From contig NZ_CP013254.1 in assembly GCF_001482365.1 (NCBI RefSeq), positions 3,224,001 through 3,288,000 of the forward strand: a stretch of 64,000 bases of DNA. Direction: 5' to 3'. The stretch comes from Kocuria flava. GTDB taxonomy: Bacteria > Actinomycetota > Actinomycetes > Actinomycetales > Micrococcaceae. Shown here piece after piece: positions 1 through 8,088 of the stretch. Below the pieces are notes generated by a model. It ran no database searches, was not told where the DNA came from, and saw only the letters and a program-made list of their open reading frames with translations. Position numbers and translations under genes: made by a program. Positions within the stretch are counted from its first letter, which is position 1, and each line of letters starts with the position of its first letter.

Positions 1-611
1 CCCTCCATCCACTCGAGGTCCGCGCGCGGGGACTCGTAGTAGGCCCGCACGGCCACGCCCATGGGCCGGTCCTCGCGCCGGTGCAGCCCGGCGGAGACGG
101 CGGCGCGGGCGGAGTTGCCGTCGGCGGCGAGCACGACGTCGGCCCGGTGCTCCTCGACCTCGCCGGTGCGCCGCCCCCGCTCGTCGAGCACGGCGGCCCG
201 GGCCCCGGTGACCCGGCCGCCGGCGTCGCGCAGCACCCCGGTGACGCCGCGGCGCTCGAGCACCCGCGCCCCGGCGGCGCGGGCGTGGCCGGCGAGCTGC
301 TGGTCGAAGTCCCGGCGGGTGCGCACGAGCCCGTAGTCGGGGAAGTCGCTCAGCTGCGGCCACGGCACCTCGACCGTGCGCTCGCGGGCGACCAGGCGCA
401 GCCCGCGGTTGCGGGCGTAGCCGTGCCCGGGCCCGTGCGGCAGGCCCATGAGCTGCAGCTCCCGCACGGCTCGCGGGGTCAGCCCGTCGCCGCAGACCTT
501 CTCCCGGGGGTAGGCGGTCTTCTCGAGGACGGTGACCTCGATCCCGTGGGCGGCCAGCCAGTACCCGGCGGTGGCGCCGGCGGGTCCGCCGCCGAGGACG
601 AGGGCCCTCAT
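1..611 (-). CDS. FAD-dependent reductase, geranylgeranyl reductase family (MenJ-like), partial
   Basis: Only the first ~203 residues lie in the window; the C-terminal half is beyond base 1. The N-terminus is a Rossmann FAD site (GGGPAG at residues 7-12, acidic residue E30 ending strand 2) followed by the family box KVCGDGLTP (38-46). Family members reduce isoprenoid double bonds. The ATG overlaps the menG stop by 4 nt (ATGA at 608-611), so the two are translationally coupled. In mycobacteria the reductase MenJ partly saturates the menaquinone tail, and many Micrococcaceae contain dihydrogenated menaquinones; assignment to that step here is inference from the coupling. A role in carotenoid or lipid isoprenoid reduction is the alternative. 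Confidence 0.85.
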   Translation of the reverse strand, partial: MRALVLGGGPAGATAGYWLAAHGIEVTVLEKTAYPREKVCGDGLTPRAVRELQLMGLPHGPGHGYARNRGLRLVARERTVEVPWPQLSDFPDYGLVRTRRDFDQQLAGHARAAGARVLERRGVTGVLRDAGGRVTGARAAVLDERGRRTGEVEEHRADVVLAADGNSARAAVSAGLHRREDRPMGVAVRAYYESPRADLEWME

Positions 612-1315
612 CGGGCGGCGGCGGCCGGTCGCCGCGCCCGGTGGACGGCCACGATCCCGCCGGTGAGGTTGCGGTACTGCACCCCGTCCCAGCCCGCGGC
701 GGCGATCTCGGCGGCGAGCGCCTCCTGGTCCGGCCACGCGGCGATCGACTCGGCGAGGTAGCGGTAGGCCTCGGGGTTGGAGGCGGTGCGCCCGGCGATC
801 CCGGGCAGGGCCTTGACCAGGTACTCGCTGTAGAGGGTGCGCAGGGGCCGCGCCGTGGGGGTCGAGAACTCGCAGATCACCAGCCGGCCCCCGGGGCGGG
901 TCACGCGCAGCATCTCGGCCAGGGCCCGGCGGAAGTCCTGGATGTTGCGCAGCCCGAAGGAGATGGTCACGGCGTCGAAGGAGGCGTCCGCGAACGGCAG
1001 CCGGGTGGCGTCGGCCTGGACGAACTCGATGTCGGGACGGCGGGCGCGGCCGACCTCGAGCATCCCGAGGGAGAGGTCCGCTGCCACGACGTCGACGCCG
1101 GCGTCGGCGTAGGGCTCCGCGGAGGTCCCGGTCCCGGCGGCCAGGTCCAGCACCTTCTCCCCCGGCACCGCGCCCACGGCCTCCGCGACGACCCGCCGCC
1201 ACCCGCGGGTCCGGCCCAGGGAGAGGAGGTCGTTGACGAGGTCGTAGCGGGGGGCCACGGCGTCGAACATGGCGGAGACTTCGTGCGGCTGCTTGGACAG
1301 GTCTGCTCGGTTCAC
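608..1315 (-). CDS. menG: Demethylmenaquinone methyltransferase
   Basis: SAM-dependent C-methylation of demethylmenaquinone, last core step of menaquinone synthesis. The 235-residue protein has the UbiE/MenG pattern: an N-terminal segment with FDAVAPRYDLVND, SAM motif I DLAAGTGTS, a DATRLPFAD acidic loop, and the UbiE signature around FGLRNIQDF. I choose the GTG at 1315 (protein begins VNRADLSK): it matches the usual N-terminus, and a GACAAT hexamer sits 6 nt upstream, as at other probable leaderless genes here. A GTG two codons upstream (1321) is also possible. First gene of an operon with the downstream FAD reductase; divergent from menF. Confidence 0.95.
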   Translation of the reverse strand: MNRADLSKQPHEVSAMFDAVAPRYDLVNDLLSLGRTRGWRRVVAEAVGAVPGEKVLDLAAGTGTSAEPYADAGVDVVAADLSLGMLEVGRARRPDIEFVQADATRLPFADASFDAVTISFGLRNIQDFRRALAEMLRVTRPGGRLVICEFSTPTARPLRTLYSEYLVKALPGIAGRTASNPEAYRYLAESIAAWPDQEALAAEIAAAGWDGVQYRNLTGGIVAVHRARRPAAAAR

Positions 1316-1321
1316 CCGCAC

Positions 1322-1327
1322 ATTGTC
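1322..1327 (-). promoter_or_regulatory. -10-like hexamer of menG (probable leaderless start)
   Basis: GACAAT on the minus strand, 6 nt before the GTG at 1315. No Shine-Dalgarno sequence precedes that GTG. The position relative to the start codon is what a leaderless transcript would need. Confidence 0.45.
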
Positions 1328-1383
1328 GCACCCGTCCCGGGCGCGGCCGGGACGCGGGGTCCGGGGCACGGGGGCACCCGGCT

Positions 1384-1389
1384 TAGACT
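1384..1389 (+). promoter_or_regulatory. -10 element of menF (probable leaderless start)
   Basis: TAGACT ends 8 nt before the menF ATG at 1398, placing the predicted transcription start at or next to the start codon. A purine-rich GGAGGG lies in the gap, so a short leader cannot be excluded. No clear -35 is seen. Confidence 0.55.
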
Positions 1390-1397
1390 GGAGGGCG

Positions 1398-2846
1398 ATG
1401 CCTGCTCCCCGCCCGAACGACGACGCCGTCCCGCCGGTGCCCGTGCTGCACGTGCTCACGGTGCCCCTGGCCGAGCTCGGCGTGCCCACCGCCCCCGACC
1501 TGCGCGAGCTGCTCGCGGGGTCCGGGCTGCTCGCCTGGACGGTCGACGGCCAGGGCCTCGTCGGCCACGGCCGCGCCGCCGGGCACACCGTGCGCGGACC
1601 CGACCGCTTCACGGCCGCGCGGGTGTGGTGGGACGACCTCGCCGCCGCGGCGGTCGTCGAGGACCGGGTGGGCGTGCCCGGCAGCGGCCTGGCCGCCTTC
1701 GGCGCCTTCAGCTTCGCCGCGGAGTCGGGGGCGGACTCCGGGCTCGTGGTCCCCGAGCTGGTCGTGGGCCGGCGCGACGACGACGCCTGGGCGAGCCTCG
1801 CCGTGGCCGCGGCCCCCGGCGCGCCCTTCACCCTCTCCGCCGAGGACGTCGTCGCCGCGTGGGTGCACCACCACGGCGCCGCCCCCGGGGCGGCGGTCGC
1901 GGCGGCCCCGGCCGCGGCGCCGGGACCGGTGCACCTGTCCCCCGGCGCGCTGGACGAGGCCGCGTGGACGCAGGCCGTGCGCGAGGGCGTGGAGCTGATC
2001 CGCGCCGGCGGGCTGGAGAAGCTCGTGCTGGCCCGCGACGTGCTCGCCCGCACGGCCGGGCCGCTGGACCCGGTCGCGGTGGTGCGCGACCTCGCCCACC
2101 GCTACGAGCGGTGCTGGACCTACTGCGTGGACCTGGGCTCCGGGGCGGGGCGGCTGCTCGGGGCGACCCCCGAGATGCTCGTGCGGGTGCTCGACGGCAC
2201 CGCCCGTGCCCGCGTGCTGGCCGGGACCCTGGACCGGGACGCGGTGCCCGCGGGCGAGGACCCGCAGCGCTTCGCGGCCCGGGTGCTGGGAGAGTCCGAG
2301 AAGCAGCAGCACGAGCACGGCTTCGCCATCGACTCCCTCACGGCCTCCCTCGCGCCCTACACCGAGGTCGTCACGAGCTCCCCGGAGCCGTTCATCCTCG
2401 AGCTGCCCAACGTGTGGCACCTCGCCTCGGACGTCACGGCGGTGCTGCGCCCCGGCCCGGCCGGCGACCCGCCGTCCTCGCTCGAGCTGGCCGAGGCCGT
2501 GCACCCGACCGCGGCGGTGTGCGGCACGCCCACCGCCGCGGCCGCCGCCCTGATCCCGGAGCTGGAGCGGATGGACCGCGGCCTCTACGCCGGCCCCGTC
2601 GGCTGGCTCGACGCCGCCGGCAACGGCGACTGGGGCATCGCCCTGCGCGGCGCCGTGCAGCAGGACGAGCACACCGTGCGGCTCTTCGCCGGCTGCGGCA
2701 TCGTGGGCGCCTCCGACCCCGAGGCGGAGCTCGCCGAGACCTGGGCGAAGCTGCGCCCGATGCTGCAGGCCCTGGGACTGGGGGCCGACCCCGCCGGCGC
2801 CGCCCCCGGCGCCGGGGCGGCCGCACCGCGCCGGCCCGGGCGCTGA
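1398..2846 (+). CDS. menF: Isochorismate synthase
   Basis: Converts chorismate to isochorismate, the entry step to menaquinone. 482 residues; the C-terminal ~250 residues are a chorismate-binding domain with the expected landmarks: ARVLAGTLDR, the GESEKQQHEH segment, LPNVWHLASDV, the HPTAAVCGTP active-site stretch, and the closing GPVGW...LFAGCGIV region with the Mg-binding acidic residues. The open frame extends to 1269, but the ATG at 1398 follows both a -10 hexamer and a GGAGGG, while upstream residues look non-coding. Divergent from menG. Salicylate/siderophore isochorismate synthases have the same fold, but the location among men genes favours menaquinone. Confidence 0.93.
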   Translation: MPAPRPNDDAVPPVPVLHVLTVPLAELGVPTAPDLRELLAGSGLLAWTVDGQGLVGHGRAAGHTVRGPDRFTAARVWWDDLAAAAVVEDRVGVPGSGLAAFGAFSFAAESGADSGLVVPELVVGRRDDDAWASLAVAAAPGAPFTLSAEDVVAAWVHHHGAAPGAAVAAAPAAAPGPVHLSPGALDEAAWTQAVREGVELIRAGGLEKLVLARDVLARTAGPLDPVAVVRDLAHRYERCWTYCVDLGSGAGRLLGATPEMLVRVLDGTARARVLAGTLDRDAVPAGEDPQRFAARVLGESEKQQHEHGFAIDSLTASLAPYTEVVTSSPEPFILELPNVWHLASDVTAVLRPGPAGDPPSSLELAEAVHPTAAVCGTPTAAAAALIPELERMDRGLYAGPVGWLDAAGNGDWGIALRGAVQQDEHTVRLFAGCGIVGASDPEAELAETWAKLRPMLQALGLGADPAGAAPGAGAAAPRRPGR

Positions 2847-2880
2847 GCCCGCCCGGAGCGCACCGGCGGCGCGCGCACCG

Positions 2881-2886
2881 TATCCT
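2881..2886 (+). promoter_or_regulatory. Candidate -10 for the amino acid ABC operon
   Basis: TATCCT in the 142-bp gap between menF and the first binding protein, about 100 nt before that gene's ATG, which is itself preceded by a Shine-Dalgarno-like AAGGAG. A GC-rich hairpin-forming stretch follows at about 2909-2930. Confidence 0.35.
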
Positions 2887-2988
2887 GGTCTACCGAACCG
2901 CACCATCCGGGGCCGCCGCCCCGCGGACCGGCCGGCGCCGGTCCCCCGCCCACCGCGCCCACCGGCGCCGAAGGAGACTCCGCCCGCG

Positions 2989-3750
2989 ATGCCCGCCGCC
3001 CGCCGCCTCACCGCCCTCGCCCTCGCCACCACCGCCGCCGCCGCACTGGCCGGGTGCACCCCCACCGCCGGGGACGGGGGCGGGGGCGGCGCGCAGGCGC
3101 TGACGGTGTGCACGAACTCCCCCTACCCGCCGTTCGAGCTCGAGCGCGACGGCGAGATCGTCGGCTTCGACATGGCGATCGCGGACGAGATCGCGGCGGA
3201 CCGGGGCTCGTCCAAGGAGGTCGTGCAGGCGAACTTCGAGACCCTCGAGTCCGGGGCCGCGCTGGACACCGGCCAGTGCGACGTCGCGATCGCCGGCATC
3301 ACCGTCACCGACGAGCGCCGCGCCGCGATGGACTTCTCCGAGCCGTACTTCAACGACGAGCTGGCCCTGCTCACCACCGCGGACTCCGGCATCGACGGCT
3401 TCGAGGACCTCGCCGGCGCCGCCGTGGGCGTCCAGCAGGGCACCTCCGGCGAGGACCACGCCACCGAGCACGGCTGGGACGTGCAGCAGTTCGAGGACGT
3501 CGAGCTGATGTTCCAGTCCCTCGAGACCGACGGCGTGGACGCCGTCGTCGGCAACGTCTCCGCGCTGGGCGAGCGCGCGGGGGCCTCCCCCGACCTCGAG
3601 CTCGCGGCGACCCTCGACAACGGCGAGCAGATCGCCGTGGCGGTCGCCCGGGGCGAGACCGAGCTGCTCGAGCAGGTGAACGCCACGCTCGAGCGGATCC
3701 GCCAGGACGGCACGCTCGAGCGCCTGCGCGCCGAGTGGATGGGCCTGTGA
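2989..3750 (+). CDS. Amino acid ABC transporter substrate-binding lipoprotein (copy 1)
   Basis: Extracellular solute-binding protein, family 3, 253 residues. A signal peptide ends in a lipobox with Cys23 (LAGC), so it is predicted to be lipid-anchored on the outer face of the membrane. The mature part starts with the family's LTVCTNSPYPPFE entry strand, then GFDMAIADEIA, the CDVAIAGITVTDER hinge region and DFSEPYF. This is the polar amino acid / glutamate-glutamine-cystine clade; the substrate cannot be told from sequence. AAGGAG precedes the ATG. It is the first of four genes (two binding proteins, permease, ATPase), 47 nt before its paralogue. Confidence 0.92.
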   Translation: MPAARRLTALALATTAAAALAGCTPTAGDGGGGGAQALTVCTNSPYPPFELERDGEIVGFDMAIADEIAADRGSSKEVVQANFETLESGAALDTGQCDVAIAGITVTDERRAAMDFSEPYFNDELALLTTADSGIDGFEDLAGAAVGVQQGTSGEDHATEHGWDVQQFEDVELMFQSLETDGVDAVVGNVSALGERAGASPDLELAATLDNGEQIAVAVARGETELLEQVNATLERIRQDGTLERLRAEWMGL

Positions 3751-3797
3751 TCCCCGCCGCCCCCGATCCCGCACCCGACGACCCGCAGGAGAACCGC

Positions 3798-4616
3798 ATG
3801 TCCCGTCCCCCGCGCCCGGCCCGCACCGCGGCCGCCGCCGCGCTCGCCGCCCTCGTCCTCACCGGCTGCTCCGCGGGAGGGGGCGAGCAGGCCGCCCCGC
3901 AGGAGGGCTCCAGCGGCTCGCCGGCCGTGCCCCTCGTCGAGCCGGGGGTGCTGACCGTGTGCTCGGAGTCCAACTACCCGCCCTTCGAGATGGAGCAGGA
4001 CGGCGAGATGGTCGGGCTCGACATGGACCTGGGCCGGGAGATCGCCGCCGACCTCGGGGTGGAGATGAAGAACGTCACCCTCGCCTTCGAGTCCATCCAG
4101 TCCGGCGCGGCCCTGGACACCGGGCAGTGCGACGTCGCGATCTCGGCGCTGTCGATCACCGAGGAGCGGCAGACGGTGATGGACTTCTCGGACCCCTACT
4201 ACGACAACGAGCTGGGCCTGGTGACCGACGGCGAGGACGGGCCCGCCTCGATCGACGCCGCCCGCGAGCAGGGGGCACGGGTCGGGGTCATGCAGGGCAC
4301 CCTCGGGGAGGACCAGGCCGCGGAGCTCGGCCTGGAGGCCGTGCAGTTCGAGGACGCCACCACCATGTTCACCGACCTGGGCACCGGCGGCGTCGACGCC
4401 GTGCTCGACGACGTCACCGCGATCTCCGAGCACTCGAAGGACAACGCGGACTTCGTCCTGCGGGAGACCCGCGACGTCGACGACCAGCTGGGCGTGGCGG
4501 TGCGCCGGGGCAACGAGGCCATGCTGGCCCAGGTCGACGCCACCCTGGACCGGATCGAGCAGGACGGCACGCGCGAGCGCATCGTCGAGACCTGGATCCC
4601 CGTCCGCGAGAACTGA
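3798..4616 (+). CDS. Amino acid ABC transporter substrate-binding lipoprotein (copy 2)
   Basis: Second family 3 solute-binding protein, 272 residues, with a lipobox Cys24 (LTGC). It is plainly a paralogue of the gene just upstream: LTVCSESNYPPFE, SGAALDTGQCDVAIS and MDFSDPYYDNEL align with the same blocks there, and both contain a Cys pair (entry strand and TGQC) that could form a disulphide. The N-terminal linker after the lipid-anchored Cys is longer and Ser/Gly-rich. The ATG at 3798 follows AGGAGA; an earlier in-frame start at 3054 overlaps copy 1 and is rejected. Two binding proteins for one permease suggests different ligands or affinities. Confidence 0.92.
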   Translation: MSRPPRPARTAAAAALAALVLTGCSAGGGEQAAPQEGSSGSPAVPLVEPGVLTVCSESNYPPFEMEQDGEMVGLDMDLGREIAADLGVEMKNVTLAFESIQSGAALDTGQCDVAISALSITEERQTVMDFSDPYYDNELGLVTDGEDGPASIDAAREQGARVGVMQGTLGEDQAAELGLEAVQFEDATTMFTDLGTGGVDAVLDDVTAISEHSKDNADFVLRETRDVDDQLGVAVRRGNEAMLAQVDATLDRIEQDGTRERIVETWIPVREN

Positions 4617-4666
4617 CCGGCGCCGCCGGAGCCCGCCCACCCGCACCACCGAGAACGGACCACCTC

Positions 4667-5461
4667 ATGGCCATGACCATGCACCAGAGAGCCCGGCTCT
4701 CCCGCGGCGTCCAGTACGCCGTGCTCGCCGTCGTCGTCGTCGCGCTGATCGCGGTCGCCGACTGGCCGCTGCTGATCGAGAAGGTCTTCAACCCCGGCGT
4801 CGCCGCCCAGCAGTTCCCCGCGATCATCACCACCGCGCTGAAGAACACGATCATCTACACGGTGCTCGGCTTCGTCGTCGGGCTCACCGGCGGCGTGGTC
4901 CTGGCCCTGATGAAGCTCTCCTCGGTGGCACCCTACCGGTGGCTGGCGACGCTCTACATCGAGTTCTTCCGCGGCGTGCCCGCGCTGCTGGTCTTCCTCG
5001 CCTTCGGCTACGGCATCCCGCTCGCGTTCGGCTTCCGCTTCAACCACTACGTGACGGTGATGATCGCCCTGGGCCTGGTGGCCGCCGCCTACATCGCGGA
5101 GTCGCTGCGCGCGGGCCTGCAGGCGGTGCCCAAGGGCCAGTACGAGGCCGCCCGCTCCCTGGGCATGTCCCACGCCCGGGCGATGGTCACCATCGTCATC
5201 CCCCAAGCGCTGCGGATCGTGCTGCCCCCGCTGACCAACGAGGTCATCCTGCTCACCAAGGACTCCTCGCTCGTCTACCTGCTGGGCATGGGCGTGAGCC
5301 AGTACGAGCTCACGAAGTTCGGCCGCGAGGCGATCTCCGGGTCGGGGGCGGGGCTGACCCCGCTCGTCGTGGCCGGCGTGTGCTACCTGATCATCACGGT
5401 GCCCCTGGGCGTGCTGACCCGCCGCTTCGAGTCCAAGACCGACCGCATGAAGAAGTCCTAG
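4667..5461 (+). CDS. Amino acid ABC transporter permease (HisM/GlnP type)
   Basis: Integral membrane component of the importer, 264 residues. A first membrane span lies near residues 15-32, followed by an external segment, then the BPD_transp_1 core with about five further spans. The cytoplasmic EAA loop is visible as QYEAARSLGMSHARAM, the contact site for the ATPase. Start ATG at 4667; a second Met two codons on is possible. No strong Shine-Dalgarno is present, so coupling to the upstream gene (50 nt away) is likely. A single permease gene implies a homodimeric channel. Confidence 0.93.
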   Translation: MAMTMHQRARLSRGVQYAVLAVVVVALIAVADWPLLIEKVFNPGVAAQQFPAIITTALKNTIIYTVLGFVVGLTGGVVLALMKLSSVAPYRWLATLYIEFFRGVPALLVFLAFGYGIPLAFGFRFNHYVTVMIALGLVAAAYIAESLRAGLQAVPKGQYEAARSLGMSHARAMVTIVIPQALRIVLPPLTNEVILLTKDSSLVYLLGMGVSQYELTKFGREAISGSGAGLTPLVVAGVCYLIITVPLGVLTRRFESKTDRMKKS

Positions 5462-5470
5462 GAGTCCACG

Positions 5471-6280
5471 ATGAGCCACCCCTCCCCCTCCGCCCCGCGG
5501 CCCGGCGGCGACCTCGCCGGGGCCGCCTCCGTCGCCGTCGAGGACCTGCACAAGTCCTACGGCTCCCTCGAGGTCCTCAAGGGCATCTCCCTGACCGTGG
5601 CGGCCGGGCAGGTCGTGTGCCTGATCGGCCCCTCCGGGTCCGGGAAGTCGACGCTGCTGCGCTGCGTGAACCTGCTCGAGACCCCCCAGAAGGGGCGGAT
5701 CACCATCGGCGACGTCGAGGTCACCGACCCCGAGGCGGACGTCGACCGGCTGCGCCGGCACGTGGGCATGGTCTTCCAGCAGTTCAACCTCTTCCCGCAC
5801 CTGAGCGTGCTGGAGAACTGCACCGTGGCCCAGGTCAAGGTGCTCAAGCGCGAGAAGGCCGAGGCGGAGCGGATCGCCCGCGCCAACCTCGAGCGCGTGG
5901 GCCTGGCCGAGAAGGCGGACGGCTACCCCGACCAGCTCTCCGGCGGCCAGCAGCAGCGCGTGGCGATCGCCCGCGCGCTGTCGATGGACCCGTCCCTGAT
6001 GCTCTTCGACGAGCCCACCTCCGCCCTGGACCCCGAGACCGTGGGCGACGTCCTGGCGATCATGCGCTCCCTGGCCGCCGAGGGCATGACGATGCTCGTG
6101 GTCACCCACGAGATGGAGTTCGCCCGCGACGTCGCCGACCGCGTCGTGTTCATGGACGGCGGGGTCGTCGTCGAGGAGGGCCCGGCCGCCGAGGTCATCG
6201 GCAGCCCCCGCGAGGCGCGCACCCGCGCCTTCCTCTCCCGCGTGCTCAACCCCACCCAGGTGCAGGCCCCGGAGGACTGA
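5471..6280 (+). CDS. Amino acid ABC transporter ATP-binding protein (GlnQ type)
   Basis: Cytoplasmic ATPase of the importer, 269 residues. All ABC motifs are present: Walker A GPSGSGKST (about residue 52), Q-loop FQQFNLFPH, signature LSGGQQQRVAIARA, Walker B LMLFDEPTSALD and the switch His in VVTHEM. The Ala/Pro-rich first 20 residues precede the domain. The gene begins 9 nt after the permease stop with AGGAG in front, and is followed by a strong hairpin, so it closes the four-gene operon. Confidence 0.95.
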   Translation: MSHPSPSAPRPGGDLAGAASVAVEDLHKSYGSLEVLKGISLTVAAGQVVCLIGPSGSGKSTLLRCVNLLETPQKGRITIGDVEVTDPEADVDRLRRHVGMVFQQFNLFPHLSVLENCTVAQVKVLKREKAEAERIARANLERVGLAEKADGYPDQLSGGQQQRVAIARALSMDPSLMLFDEPTSALDPETVGDVLAIMRSLAAEGMTMLVVTHEMEFARDVADRVVFMDGGVVVEEGPAAEVIGSPREARTRAFLSRVLNPTQVQAPED

Positions 6281-6299
6281 GCTCCTCCGCCCCTGCTCC

Positions 6300-6333
6300 G
6301 CGGGCCCGCCGTCCGCCCGGACGGCGGGCCCGC
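6300..6333 (+). terminator. Terminator hairpin after the amino acid ABC operon
   Basis: Perfect 16-bp inverted repeat (6300-6315 with 6318-6333) with a 2-nt centre, 20 nt after the ATPase stop. No U-tract follows, as is common in actinobacteria. Confidence 0.75.
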
Positions 6334-6554
6334 ACTCATATGCAGGAGCGCTGATCCTGCCTGGATCCATATCTTCAACAGCTCAACGGCCCCCTGGCGG
6401 ATACCCGGGGTTTTGCCGCATATGGCGCCCGTCACATCCCTGTCACCCTGGGAGGGAGCCGGGAACGACCCTCGTCGGCGTCCCGCACCGACCCGCACTC
6501 CCCCGCCCCGCCGCCCCGCCGGGCCGCGGGGCCCGTCCAGGAAGGCCCGGGACC
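6334..6554 (+). promoter_or_regulatory. AT-richer leader/control region of the MFS gene
   Basis: About 220 bp between the ABC terminator and the MFS ATG; the first ~100 bp are noticeably AT-richer than the surroundings. It contains a 6-bp inverted repeat (GCAGGA/TCCTGC, 6342-6347 and 6355-6360) and two CATATG hexamers (about 6337 and 6419). No clear -35/-10 pair could be fixed. An operator for a ligand-responsive regulator is plausible but unproven; no regulator gene is adjacent. Confidence 0.35.
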
Positions 6555-7961
6555 ATGACCCAACCGCACACCATCATCGCCGAGGACCCGCGCAAGGAGG
6601 CGCGGACCGCCAACTGGGTGGCGGCCGTCGTCTGCATGGCCCTGCTCTTCGACGGCTACGACCTCACCGTCTACGGCACCGTCCTCTCCACCCTGCTCGA
6701 CGACCCGAGCCAGATCGGGGAGGTCACCCCCGCCATGGCCGGGGCCCTCGGCTCCTACGCGCTCATCGGCGTGCTCGTCGGCTCCCTGACCTGCGGCTTC
6801 CTCGGCGACCACTTCGGCCGCCGCCGCCTGATCCTCGGCGGCATCGCCTGGTTCTCCATCGGCATGTTCATCACGGCCCTGACCACCTCGGTCGCGGCCT
6901 TCGGCACGATGCGCTTCCTCACCGGCCTCGGCCTCGGCGTCATCCTCGCCACCGCCGGCGCGACCATCGCCGAGTTCGCCCCGGCCGGGCGGCGCAACTT
7001 CTACAACGCGATCGTCTACTCGGGCATCCCCGCCGGCGGGGTGACCGCCGCCCTGCTCGGCATCGTCCTGCTCGAGCCCCTCGGCTGGCGCGGGCTGTTC
7101 ATGCTCGGCGCCACGCCCATCCTGTTCCTGCTGCCGCTGGCCTGGTTCAAGCTCCCCGAGTCCCCGCGCTGGCTGCTCTCCCGCGGCCGCGAGGAGGAGG
7201 CCCGGGCCGCCGCCGCGCGCACCGGCGTGCCCCTGGTCGAGGAGGCCGTGATCCAGCAGGCCGGCGCCGCCCCCGCCAAGCGGGGCTTCGCCGCCGCCTT
7301 CTCCCGCCAGTTCCTCGTCGCCACCGTGCTGCTGGGCTTCATGTCCTTCTCCGGCCTGCTGCTGACCTACGGGCTCAACACCTGGCTGCCGCGCATCATG
7401 GAGGGCTACGGCTTCGGCACCAACTACTCCCTGTCCTTCCTGCTGATCCTCAACTCCGGCGCCGTGGTCGGCGGGCTCATCGCCTCCGGGGTCGCCGACA
7501 GGCTGGGGGCCCAGCGGATCGTGGCGACCACGTTCGTGCTCGCGGCCATCACCCTCGTGCTGATGACCTTCCGGTTCCCGGCACCGGTGCTGTTCCTGTT
7601 CATCGCCGTCGCCGGCGTGGGCACCCTGGGCACGCAGGTGCTGATCTACGGCTTCAGCTCGAACTACTACACGACCAACGCCCGTGCCGCCGGCGTGTCC
7701 TGGGTGGCCGGCTTCGGCCGCATCGGCGGCGTGATGGGCCCGCTCATCGGCGGCTGGCTCGCCGCGGCCGGCATCGGCGGGGCCTCCGCGTTCTACATCT
7801 TCGGCGGCGTGGCCCTGTTCGGCGCCCTCGTCACGGTCCTGGTCCCGCGCCAGCGCCTGCTGGAGCAGGCCGAGCAGCGCGTCGAGCAGGTCGCCGCCGC
7901 GCAGCCGCGCCCGGAGACGCTCGCCGGCCCGCCGGCCGGCGGCACGGGCCCCCGCGCCTGA
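6555..7961 (+). CDS. MFS transporter, aromatic acid:H+ symporter type
   Basis: 468-residue major facilitator permease with about 12 predicted membrane spans. The AAHS-family hallmark DGYDLTVYG sits in the first span (about residues 34-42), and the loop 2-3 signature reads GDHFGRRR. Known family members (PcaK, BenK, MhpT) import protocatechuate, benzoate or related acids by proton symport; the actual substrate here is unknown. GGAAGG lies upstream of the ATG. The gene is monocistronic, flanked by terminators on both sides, and no aromatic catabolic genes are in the window. Confidence 0.88.
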   Translation: MTQPHTIIAEDPRKEARTANWVAAVVCMALLFDGYDLTVYGTVLSTLLDDPSQIGEVTPAMAGALGSYALIGVLVGSLTCGFLGDHFGRRRLILGGIAWFSIGMFITALTTSVAAFGTMRFLTGLGLGVILATAGATIAEFAPAGRRNFYNAIVYSGIPAGGVTAALLGIVLLEPLGWRGLFMLGATPILFLLPLAWFKLPESPRWLLSRGREEEARAAAARTGVPLVEEAVIQQAGAAPAKRGFAAAFSRQFLVATVLLGFMSFSGLLLTYGLNTWLPRIMEGYGFGTNYSLSFLLILNSGAVVGGLIASGVADRLGAQRIVATTFVLAAITLVLMTFRFPAPVLFLFIAVAGVGTLGTQVLIYGFSSNYYTTNARAAGVSWVAGFGRIGGVMGPLIGGWLAAAGIGGASAFYIFGGVALFGALVTVLVPRQRLLEQAEQRVEQVAAAQPRPETLAGPPAGGTGPRA

Positions 7962-7978
7962 GGCTCGCCGGCAGCCCG

Positions 7979-8013
7979 CCAGGGCCCCGTCCCCCGAGGG
8001 GACGGGGCCCTGG
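7979..8013. terminator. Bidirectional terminator between MFS gene and menD
   Basis: 16-bp inverted repeat (7979-7994 with 7998-8013) with a 3-nt loop between convergent genes. It starts 18 nt after the MFS stop; menD ends at 8089 on the other strand. The following 8015-8085 contains several CCCGTTCCGG-like short repeats with no gene. Confidence 0.7.
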
Positions 8014-8088
8014 CCCGTTCCGGCCCCGGCGCGTTCGGGCGCCGGCCGCCCGGTCCCGTTCCGGCCGGCCCCGTTCCGGTCCGCCCGC

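Noticed and set aside
2909..2930. Riboswitch or attenuator before the amino acid ABC operon
   Set aside because: The GC-rich hairpin is no stronger than expected at this base composition and no known aptamer pattern was recognised.
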